Shown here one piece after another: positions 35,501 through 48,102 of a DNA stretch of 64,000 nucleotides. Origin of the DNA: Glandiceps talaboti (lineage: Eukaryota; Hemichordata; Enteropneusta; Spengelidae); contig NC_135560.1 of assembly GCF_964340395.1 (NCBI RefSeq), forward strand, positions 24,398,675 to 24,462,674. The letters are read 5' to 3'. Made by a program: the position numbers and the translations under genes. Numbering within the stretch: the stretch's first letter is position 1; every line of letters starts with the position of its first letter. Under the pieces are notes generated by a model that ran no database searches, had not been told where the DNA came from, and saw only the letters and a program-made list of their open reading frames with translations.

Positions 35501-38500
35501 AAAATTCCAAAAAGTCAAAATCTTATGTATCCCAATTTTAAGCTCTGCAGTTTATTTCTATGATAACCACTTTCTTGGTTAGATCAGTAACATATCTTCA
35601 ATTGATTTTTTTAACATAAATATAATTTTCATAATAATTGTCGGGGGGGGGGGGGGAACAATTTCTTTCTATCTGACACAAGTCACAGGTAGTGTTTTTT
35701 TTTTTTACCAAATTGATAGATTTGTAACACACACAAACAATGTATGTAACAGAGTTGCTTTGTAACTGAAAAGCAATATTGTTAATTGGAATCTAGAAAT
35801 TGTTTACATTAGTGTGACTGTATTTTACATTACAGCTTTGTGTACATGGGTGATTTGTCAGTTGCTACGGTTACTAAGTGATGCAGGTTTTGTGACTGTT
35901 CATGTAAAAATTCAAGGCATCATCTTAGCCATCCTTCAACTTGTGAAGAGTAAAGACCTTCCCATGTTTCATGAATTCATCTCTGAAGTGATCAATGTTA
36001 TGGGTGGTAAGTAAAATTAAAAACATAATGATGAGTCCCACCTTGCTCTAAGGATGTCTCATGGTAGAATAGCCATGATTGTATGGCATGTATGCAGACA
36101 GGCAGATAGGCAGACACATATATTCATATTATGTATTTAAAAAATGTCATTCTGTTCCATGTTATACTTAATGCACATTATAAATTTGAAGAAAAAAAAG
36201 ATCTGTTCACAGGCACTTCAATAAGAGACTTTTAAAAACTGGGGGTCTTTGGTAAGCTTGTAGGCTATAACAAGAAATTTGGTGAACACTTTGAGTAGAA
36301 TACTTTTCAGATGTATGATTTCCTAGAAAAATTCTGCAAAAAGCTGGTCAAACATACCAGCCATTCTTGTGCAATCAGCTACAGAAGTAAATCCCATCAA
36401 CTTGATAAACTGTACTTAAAGAGGGTAGCCCAGTTAGCCAAAGCCAATCACTGTACTTAAAGAGGGTAACCCAGTTAGCCAAAGCCAATCACTGTACTTA
36501 AAGAGGGTAACCCAGTTAGCCAAAGCCAATCACTGTACTTAAAGAGGGTAGCCCAGTTAGCCAAAGCCAATCACTGTACTTAAAGAGGGTAGCCCAGTTA
36601 GCCAAAGCCAATCACTGTACTTAAAGAGAGTAACCCAGTTAGCCAAAGCCAATCACTGTACTTAAAGAGGGTAGCCCAGTTAGCCAAAGCCAATCACTGT
36701 ACTTAAAGAGGGTAACCCAGTTAGCCAAAGCCAATCACTGTACTTAAAGAGGGTAGCCCAGTTAGCCAAAGCCAATCACTGTACTTAAAGAGGGTAGCCC
36801 AGTTAACCAAAGCCAATCACTGTACTTAAAGAGGGTAACCCAGCTTTAGCCAAAGCCAATCACTGTACTTAAAGAGGGTAGTCCAGTTAGCCAAAGCCAA
36901 TCTTCCTCTGTACTTAAAGAGGATAGCCCAGTTTGCCAAAGCCAATCTTCCTCTTAATAAAACAGTACAAAAACAGGAGATGTAAAACACAAAACTGTAC
37001 AATGTAAGGATAGACATTTACAATAAACAGCAAGAGTATAACACAATTTGTTGTAAAAAATATTATTGACAACCATATGTGAAAATGGTCTATTTCTCAG
37101 TTTAAGTGGTAAGGTATTTAAAATATTTGCACCAGACAACAAAGCTTTGCTTTAAAAATATCAAGCTATCCAACAAATCCCAAGTTACAACAAGTACTTA
37201 TGACATGAAGATATAATGTCTCATCCTATGTACTGTGAGGTTGAGTCTCAACAATTTAGAATATTGATTAAAATTTGACATTTTGATATCTGATATCTAC
37301 TTTTACATTTCAGAACTGACACAATTAAATGCTTCAGTATTTGAGAGTGGAGCTGTAGAATCCTTAGAAATCCCAGTCATACTCAAGTGTTTCAATCTGA
37401 CAGGGAAGCCATGTGACCTAAAGGTAAATCCATCAAATTGCTTTACATGTAGGTGATGAATTGGTTCTCAACTACAGGATGGTGATATTGTCAAATTGTT
37501 CTCAAGTACACCAAATTGTTCTCAGCTATATAATCAACTATATAATGGTGGTGTTGTCAAATATGTTCTCAACTATGCCAATGGTGATGTTGTCAAATTG
37601 CATTTCAACTATGCGATGGTGATATTGTTTTGATTCCATTCTTACATGCATGATTAAGGCCCAACGGCAAGTTCATCTTGAAATAAGATTGGTAGTCTCA
37701 GTTACCATAGGCATGTCATAAATATTTACACAGAACTGACATTTGTCTGTTTTAGGTAGATAGTATCGTCTATGTAAAGCTTTCCCTGGTTGACCTATGC
37801 ATGACATTTTGTAGTTCTAATACAAATGTAGCTGTAATTTGACCAATGGGGAATTATAGTGGCGTACAGTTTTATTGTATATAATAACTAATTTTTGATA
37901 TTGAATATCAAGAATTATGCTAAAAAGCTTATAGGGAAACTTATGTGTACAGTTTTACACACATTAAAATGACATAAACATAGTTGAAAATTTGTTGTGA
38001 GGGGATAAAATGCATTCCTCAAAGTCTCCAGTTACAGCTATTTGTACATTTTTATTGGACAGTGTTTGCAATGTCATCTTTATCACTGTTTTGTGAGATC
38101 AAACGTAATAGATCTACCAAGTTCCATGTTTGTGATTCCTAAACATAAAAACATTGACATGTTAGTCTAATAGACCAGACAAAGGAACACAATGAAGAGA
38201 CACATACACAGAGAAAAGTCAGAATTTATCAAATGTTTAATTAATCAGTTAACTATCTTTACATAAAATGCATGCCTATTTGTGATGAAACTGGTATTTT
38301 TAATACATATTTTATGTAATGTAGGAAGTTGAAGAATTTCAGAAGGAAATGGTGATGCAGCCAATTAGTGTACAGTACTATTATCAGATGTATCTTTTAC
38401 AAATGTCAACAAGGTACAGTAATAATAACATTATGAACTATTGAATAGCTCTATTATGATGGCCCTTGGAAGGTATTACATGTAATGTGGTAATACGGAT

Positions 38501-41500
38501 GGAAAATGTAGATTTTTCAATTGATGAAACCTTTTCACTATGCTCTTCGACTTGAAAAAAACAACAAAGCAAGTCAGTGTGTGTTGAACTAAATAGATGC
38601 AAGAGACTAAAACAGTGTGAAAAAAATAATTGTTATTGTACATACAGGAAATGATTAATGAACTGTAAATGCAAGTACATTGATGTAATTAATCTACTTA
38701 TGCATGGTGATGATTCTCAGGAAGTAATAAACCCATGCACACCTCTTGTAAGTGTTCAAATGTAGCTGTTTTTGTGTGTCATGCTGATTAAAATTACATG
38801 TTATTTCTTTTTAGCCACCTTGTGAATGAATTGATAACAGAAGTTTTGATGTGTATAACAGACAAACTATCCATGTTGTGGGTCACCTTAGCTTGTCAAT
38901 TAGAAGATGGACAGAATCCAGTTAAAAAGGTTAGGTTGGAAAGAGATCTTACAAACAATTCTAGTTGTAATCTAAACTGTTCATCAAAAAATCTGTTTAG
39001 GCATGGAACTAGTAAGAAAGTCAACATCAGGAAGTGTCTTTGTATTCAATGACTGTACAGATGTAATCCACAATTTTCTGAAATAGCCTGTAAAGGTGTG
39101 AAACTACTCAGAAAGTCAAACTATGTTTGTATTCAATTACTATACAGCAAAATTTCCAGACAATCTGTACAGTCAATAGTGGTCCACGCATGCAAATTGT
39201 TGCAAATTAGTATGTTCCTGATAAGGAGGGCTTTAAATATTTAGGTCATCAAAATTGATAATGAATGTGTAGTGATTCATTCCACTACAAGCAGTAATCT
39301 TGACAATATCAAAAGAACAGTACTAGTGATAATGGAGGAAGAGAAATTAGATTTTCAATGAGCAATCAAAGAATGTTACTCTGGTTTTGTGTTTATTGAC
39401 AGATCTCACTGGATATAATGGCTAAGTTATGGGATGAATGTGGTCCACCTTCAGAACAAGTATCTGACTATATCCTAGACCTGTTGTCATCATTATTACA
39501 AATGCTCTTCTCAAAGACTGAGTCTCTTCACAGGTAAGCCTTGGTCATTTCAATCTGAATATTTCTGTTCTGTGTACTGGACAATTTCTCTCCAAATATT
39601 ATTCTCAAGATAAGTTTCTGTCATTGCAATTTTAGAAGTTATGTGATGCAGTTCATTTTAAAAACCCTGTTTGGATTAGGATTAAAATGTAGGTGTGGAA
39701 AAACAACAGTTGTCTGACAGAGCTGTAGAAATAGTCAATCCAAAACAAAAGCCAACATATGCAATTCTTATGGCTTCACTGATAAGATAACATTAACGCA
39801 AGGATTCAGAGGTTGAAACCCTGACCATTAAAGTGAGTTTATGTATTAGCAATTTTAGAAAACCGTGGGATGTAGTTTACGTTTCTATGAGAAACTGGGG
39901 ATTATTCTACTGCTTCAAGAATGTGTAATGAACGGGTCTACCACCCAAACATTTATTACACTGCAAAATGATGTCATCTGAATTATGTCCTATAGAACCT
40001 AGTAGTTACCAGTGGTCATTTGAATTGTGTCCTTTTACAGAACTTAGATACCTGTAGTGGTTTATGAACTTTTTTTGCCCAGAGCTTCACTACTTTACAT
40101 TTGATAAGTTTTTTGGGGCCATATAATGGACAACAAGGTTTTGTAGCATTATGTGATGAATAAACGTGATCAGCTGATAACTTGAAGTCACATATTGTGT
40201 TATAATGTTGATTATATTTTAACAAAATTGTTATTTATAACAGAGAAACATTTTCCATATCTGTTTGTCCATTTATTCCAGTGATGCAGTGTCAATTGAG
40301 AAGTCTCTGTCCAAAGTGTTAAATTCAGTGTTCCAAGAGAATAATAATGGACAAGCCAGACACTGTTTATCACCAACTTACATTAGTCAGATGTTAGATA
40401 CAATAACGGAAGGTTTGACAGAGCATGGATTAGCAACCCTAGAAACTGGTATGTACAATGTTTATCCTTGAAGCAAAACAGATGTTTTGAATTTATGTCT
40501 TGTTTTCTCATGAAAGTCAGAACAGAACAACATCCAACATATTCACTAGTTTTATATATATACCCTCAAGTTGTTTCCAGCAAACAGAAATATTCACGAC
40601 AACGAGCCATATGTATTGAATTGGCTGGAAACATTATTGTTCCCCCAAAACACCTTTCAGATAAAAGTTTGAGATTTGGTTGTACCATTGATTAATGTTA
40701 CTAGATGTAAAAACAATGATCTGTCAAAATTGTTGGAAGATTTTTGTATTGAACGATGACAGGTTTAATATTAATGTGTCAATATTTGAACTTGACAATT
40801 TGTGTGGTTTTTATTCACAGTGGAATTAAAGTCATCTGTTTGTCATATAATTCAGTATATTCAAAGTTATGTAAGGATGGGTTATGAGAGTGACCAATGT
40901 AGTCGGCAAGAAAGAATGCATAGAATCAACATTGCTTTAATCAGTCACATTGGTAAAGATACAAGCCTCCAGGTTAGTACAGCAACCTTTGTACATTGTC
41001 ATCACATACCAGTATATTTTCATAGAGGGGAGGAAAGGCAACCTGTGTACATTGTCATCAACTACCAGTATATTTTCATAGAGGGGAGGAAAGGCAACCT
41101 GTGTACATCGTCATCAACTACCAGTATATTCTCATGGAGGGTAAGGGGAGGGGAGATAATGAATCCTAATTCCTCAAGATGTGGAGAAGGCTTCAAAGCG
41201 ATGGATAGCCTCTAGACTTGAGCTTGACTAGCATATATCCATGTTAAGTGTACAATTCTTGCTCTAAGTATGCCATGGTTTCCCTGCCAAATTCAGTATA
41301 CCATGACATGTAATGTTTTATTCATCAACAAAGAACTACTAACCACATGTTTACTGTAAGTCTCTAAATCTCTGATCATCTCAATGTATTCATTTGTAGC
41401 CATAGGTATAAGTAAAACTCTGTCACTAGTTGGCGCACTATGAGTGGCTCAGTCAGCTGGCATTGCAATGTGTGGCTATACTACTGTGTAGTAAAACTAT

Positions 41501-44500
41501 TGGCTTAAAAAGGAAAACTGCCACTAGATGGCGCACTACAAGTAGCTAAGGCAATGTATTTATATTGTCACTGGTAGTGTAGAGAATGTAATATGAAATT
41601 AGTGGACAACATTACCATAGACACACAGATTTATCCTTTTGGGCTCTGCTTTGATATTGCACTTCCAAAAACAATGTCATTTGGAATACAAAATGAATGA
41701 AGTAAACTTGTGCCATACTTTGCTAATTCTAGCTCATACCAAAATCAATAAAAAAACAGAGTGTATTGTACATACTTGTCATGTGCTTGTCATGTATGTA
41801 TCCACTAATCTGTAGTTTTTTCTTTGACTTCTTTCTCTATTTTCATTTACAGTATTTAGTGAGTGTATATTTCCAATACATACAAAATGAAATTCATAGC
41901 AGTGTGGAATGTGCTAGTCCAAGGACCAGAGTTGCTGCATCTTCCACACAGCCATCAGATGGAGAACAAAAAGCATCAACTTCAAGTGTAAATCTAGATT
42001 CAACATCAACCTATGGAAGTACATTAATACTGAAGTCTAGTAGTACAGAGGAAATACCAGAGAAGAGAAAGAAACTATCACTTCACAAGACTCCTAAAAA
42101 GTTACATCTCCCTACTGCAGTCACAAGGTATAATTAGCTAACTGTAAATATCATAAAGTGTTTCTCACTGTGTAGTGATTTATTCAATAGTACCATAGAT
42201 CAGTGAAAATGATACCATAGTAATTTGGCAAGCAATATCAGCATGTAACTAGTACTTAACCATACATTTTGCTGCTAAAGTCTTTCTTAGAATAGCTTTT
42301 AAGTCAACACTTTCACTCAATGAAATGGTTTTGACTAATTTTCCATCCACAGTGAAAGTTCTAGTACCAGTGGAACAGAGGATGAAAACAGTGGTTCATT
42401 TAACCTCTCGCAAATATCTTCCACATATCATGACTTAGTACAACACATTGGTTCTATTTGTCATGATTTACATACAGAGGGAGGTAACTTTCCCAAGGTA
42501 GGTGTATTGTCCATTCTTCTTTTTTACTAGTTAGCCTGCATAAGATAAAACTTGTCCAAGCTCATTTCATTACAGTGCTAGACATGTGAATTCACTGTGT
42601 AAAATTTAAATCATTGGATAACCATTAATAGAAATCACTCTCTTTTTTCTTCATTTGAAATCATTTATTTGAACTCTGGCATAGATATGTTATACTATAA
42701 TATTTCACTTATAAACTCAGTTGTACTAGATAAAGTATTATTTGAGGTATAAGGGAACTTGCTGCTTGGCACAGCGTGTTGAAAAAACTCAAACAAAAGC
42801 TGTAACTAAATTTGAAATGTGAAGTATTTAGTTTACTATATGTTGGCAGAAAACAACATGTGGGTTGGGAGGTAAAGGGGGACATGGGATGGTGTACTTG
42901 GTAATGAGCATGTTGTGATAAAATATCCAGTACTTTCATTTCAAACCATTTCTCCAAATGACAGACATACTTGGTTTATCAACTGGAAGGATTAAGAATG
43001 ATCCTAGAAGTGTTTGCCCAGTGTAGCAATGCCATACCTGAAGACATGTTGACCATTGTGAACAGTTCTACTAAACGTGGTGTTAAAAGTAGACAGTATA
43101 AAGACAGTACTGTGCCATGGTTGATAAGTGATCAATGTCAAGATATATGTAAAGTATGGACTACAGTGTTACAACAGGTGTCTTCTATGGATTGTATTGA
43201 CCAGATCTATGATGTCATAGTACATAGTATTGGTGCACTCTTAATGATCAGAGGTATGTTAGATCTATGATGTCATAGTATTGGTACACTCTTAATAATC
43301 AGAGGTATGATGTCATAGTATTGGTACACTCTTAACGATCAGAGGTATGTTAGATCTATGATGTCATAGTACATAGCATTGGTACACTCTTAATGATCAA
43401 AGGTATGTTAGATTTATGATGTCATAGTACATAGTATTGGTACACTCTTAACGATCAAAGGTATGTTAGATCTATGATGTCATAGTATTGGTGCACTCTT
43501 AATAATCAGAGGTATATTAGATCATCATTAGTACATTTTACAATGTACCATTTCTTATCTTCAACTAAGTGAGAGTAAATTTTCACCATACTTTGTGTAC
43601 TTTCCCCCCTAGGTCCAGTCAGACTGCCAGCTAGTGTTGTACACACAATGACATGGATTTTGTCATTACCATGGTTAAAGGTGAATTCTTCTAGCGTTTT
43701 CAACCATTAGCATTGTTCGAACGGTGTTGAATCCTAATACCCAAATGTAGGAAAGTTTCAATGCAATGAATGTGACTGTTGTCTTTCTTGTGTAGATTTT
43801 TATTATGTCTCTTTTTCAGGAGTATTTTCAGTGTGACTGTTACCAGTACATCAAATAAATAACACAATAATACAACATACCACTTTTGTTGTGTTCAGAA
43901 GAATAATTCTTTTTGATAAAAATCCATAAATTCTTTTTTATAAGTTGCTTATATTTATAATAATGAATTATGATGAAAGATACATCATAATGGTGTTTTT
44001 ACTTTGATGATTACAGTAAGTTTAAGCTGTTTGCCCTTCCTATCTTGTCCAATGTACAAATTTCTGTTTAACATTTGATAGACGGAACCCATGTGGATGG
44101 ATTTCAAATCCCATCATGTGCCAGTAACAGATGTTGCAACACTCAGTGACAGTTTAACAGATAAAATAGGTAGGTGTTTTTTCTTTCCTACCAATGACTC
44201 TGTAGAATTGTGGCTGTCTGCACAATTTGTTGCCTTGCAGTGGGCTTTGGTAAGTGTTACCTGTCTGTAGTATTGTGGCTGTCTGCACAATTTGTTGCCT
44301 TGCAGTGGGCTTTGGTAAGTGTTACCTGTCTGTAATATTGTGGCTGTCTGCACAATTTGTTGCCTTGCAGTGGGCTTTGGTAAGTGTTACCTGTCTGTAG
44401 TATTGTGGCTGTCTGCACAATGTGTTGCCTTGCAGTGGGCTTTGGTAAGTGTTACCTGTCTGTAGTATTGTGGCTGTCTGCACAATGTGTTGCCTTGCAG

Positions 44501-45503
44501 TGGGCTTTGGTAAGTGTTACCTGTCTGTAGTATTGTGCATGTGCCTAACTGTACATCTTGTGATCATGCTGTAAGGTTAGGTGTTTTGAATATAGCCAAA
44601 GCTAGTAGTTGTAATTTCTACATCTGTGCATGGAAGGGTGTCTCCTAAGTAGATTCCACCCAGGATCTAGTAGTTGTAATTTCTACATCTGTGCATGGAA
44701 GGGTGTCTCCTACAGTAGATTCCACCCAGGATCTAGTAGTTGTAATTTCTACATCTGTGCATGGAAGGGTGTCTCCTACAGTGGATTCCACCCAGGATCT
44801 AGTAGTTGTAATTTCCACATCTGTGCATGGAAGGGTGTCTCCTACAGTAGATTCCACCCAGGATCTACTAGTTGTAATTTCTACATCTGTGCATGGAAGG
44901 GTATCTCCTACAGTAGATTCCACCCAAAGCTAGTAGTTGTAATTTCTACATCTGTGCATGGAAGGGTGTCTCCTACAGTAGATTCCACCCAAAGCTAGTA
45001 GTTGTAATTTCTACATCTGTGCATGGAAGGGTGTCTCCTACAGTAGATTCCACCCAGGATCTAGTAGTTGTAATTTCTACATCTGTGCATGGAAGGGTGT
45101 CTCCTACAGTAGATTCCACCCAAAGCTAGTAGTTGTAATTTCTACATCTGTGCATGGAAGGGTGTCTCCTACAGTAGATTCCACCCAAAGCTAGTAGTTG
45201 TAATTTCTACATCTGTGCATGGAAGGGTGTCTCCTACAGTAGATTCCACCCAGGATCTAGTAGTTGTAATTTCTACATCTGTGCATGGAAGGGTGTCTCC
45301 TACAGTAGATTCCACCCAGGATCTTTGCCTTCATCTGTGCACAACCATATTTCTGACATATACAAACTAAATGTCATTCAAACTTTGTACAAATATGATA
45401 TACCATATTAGGCATATGTCCTTTACATTTGTATCCTTATCAAATTGGAATGAATGCCCTGTTCTTTATTGTAAGTTATTCATACATAAACCAAAAGAGT
45501 GAC

Positions 45504-45564
<61 letters not shown>

Positions 45565-46517
45565 CAAATTTGTATAGTGCCAAATATTTGGATATTTTAT
45601 GTGATTTTACTATCTTTCCTATAGGCCCTAAATGCCAGTGTACAGCTGTGTATTTGCTGTGTTTTTTACCCAAGGAAATTGCTACAAAGTGGAGAATCCA
45701 TGTTCTTCAGGCAGCTTTGGTAAGTTGACATCTCCACTCAAAAATTTGATGACAGTTTCTACTTCAGCCCAATACCTGTACAAGATAATACATAATTTCA
45801 CAGTTGAATATCGTTTATTCAAGCAATGTCGTCATCATTTGAATATTTGGGATTTGGTTACCTTAAAAACTAAAATGGAATTTCCATCGTTTTGAAAACC
45901 ATCCCTAGTGTGAACGATCCAGGCGTTGCTTCCCCTTACGATATGCTCCCTCACAGGTAGCAAGTGGTTACGTATGTAAGTAGACCAATTGCTGGACCTT
46001 TCAGACTCAACCATCCCAAGGTCATTGGATATGAAGTGATTTCTGTTTATTGTTACTTGATCCCTTCTATTACAATCTCTTACTATAATAATCTGTATTG
46101 AAACTAATTGAAACAATCTTTTTAATGTCTATATTTTCTCTCTCTCGCTATCCACACTAGGGTAGTACAAGTGATGCTGTTAGGATGTCAGCTGTCAAAG
46201 GATATCCTGTCTTCTTACATAATACATTAGCAGCCAATTCTCACCATTTAGTTTACAACCACTTGCAGTAAGTAAAACAATCATCAAATGATGTATCAGT
46301 GGCTGTTTTAGGTTTTTTTGTGATATTTATAAATGGAAGCTATAAAGGATTTGGGTTCAAGTAAAAGTTCATATGTCTCATCTCTTTCAATCCATTTCAA
46401 TCAGTATCACTTTTGCAAAGGATGGAAAAGTACAGTGTTGATTTAATAGTGTGTCTGTGTCTAACTGTGTGTCAGTGTGTGTGTGTGTGTGTCTCTGTGT
46501 GTGTGTGTGTGTCTGTA

Positions 46518-46568
<51 letters not shown>

Positions 46569-48049
46569 GTCTCTATGTCTGTGTATGTGTTGTATGTGTA
46601 TACATGCATATGTGAGATGGGTGGGTGGGATGTGTGTTGTGTAATATTTGCCAATCAACTCATACTCAAGAGTCTTAGCACCACTGAATAATTATATAGA
46701 ACAAAAATTTGATGTACATCTCTGTATAGACTAACTTTTTTTTTCATTTCCAGTGATGGTTTGAAGGATACTAGTTTAGAAGTGTTAGAAGAACTTTCCA
46801 ACGTGATTGGCTCCTTAGCTCTGGTGTTTTCCAAGAATGCATATCTTCACAGGTACGTTGTTTTTGTAGATAACAGTGTTTGACACTTAAGGCTGTCCAA
46901 AAATGAGACTGTCCAAAGAATTCAGTGAAAGCTTATTCTACAAAATGACATACCTCAGTAACAAGAGTTAACATTGTCAATAAGAATAAAATAATGCTAA
47001 ATAACTGGTGATGAAAATATAATGTCAACTTTTAATTTTACAACCCATTGATTTTGATCTCAGCTGTCAACCACCAGATTTTAGCAGACCATTGTGGAAA
47101 TGTCTACAGATCAGAGCAGTAGAGTCTACAAGGAAGAGTTCAAGCAAACCATCTATTGTGGACCCACTTATGTTTGTGCCATTTCTTAAACTGATTTCAA
47201 AGGACAGTACAGTCATAAAACTTGGTGAGTTAGGGTCACTTGTTTTCAGTTCATTTGTGAAATATTGACAAGTTTTGTCAAAGTTTGTGACTTAGAGAGT
47301 CTGTGTTCTCAGTTTATTTGCAAGTTAGAGAGCCTGTGTCCAGTTTATATTTGTGAATTTGTTATTAAAGATTACTAAAATAACTAATGTATAAGTTTGG
47401 ACCTGTGATTGCACACAGAAAACCATGTAAGAACATAATCTTAACAAAATTTGTTTTCCTTTCTTCTCCAACCAAGCTTTTATTAAAAGTTTACGTAGCC
47501 TGTTACCATGCTTGGATCTGTCATCCACTAACTCAGCTATGATTGATATTGTGAATTCATGTTTGGAGCTCTGTGTTGATCACAACTATCAAGTCAGGTT
47601 AACATTCAGGTAAGGCTGAAAATAATGAATGAATGGATGGATACTTTTGAAGTAAGTGTAATGCTTGGCTACTGTGTAATACTGGAGATCGATACATATC
47701 TGTCCATATAATAATATACGGCGATTTCTCAGATACTTTTGAAATAAGTGTAATGCTTATTCACTCTTGGCTACTGTTTACTGGGAGTACTTCAACAGAT
47801 TCTGTGTACATACCTGTCCATGAACGGTTATTTCTTTGATACTATTATACTCCAGTGAATTTCCTATAAACTTGGCACAAAGATTAGATGCTGTAAATAT
47901 TCATATGCACATTACTTTGTTTTGTAAGCTAAGAAAATTTAGCAGAATGATGCCTCTCTGTAGCTAGCAGTGGTAGTTTATGAAAAAGTGGGTACCTTTC
48001 TATCTATTTGTCTGCCTGTCTGTCTGTCTGATCTGTATCAGTCTGGCTT

Positions 48050-48102
<53 letters not shown>

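Noticed and set aside
36405-36955. CRISPR-like regular repeats
   Set aside because: Head-to-tail 41-bp tandem copies without unique spacers, in a eukaryotic intron.
44630-44998. Repetitive 22-residue frames on both strands as a coding gene
   Set aside because: They come from the 66-bp minisatellite in ATR intron 15; exons 15 and 16 join without it.
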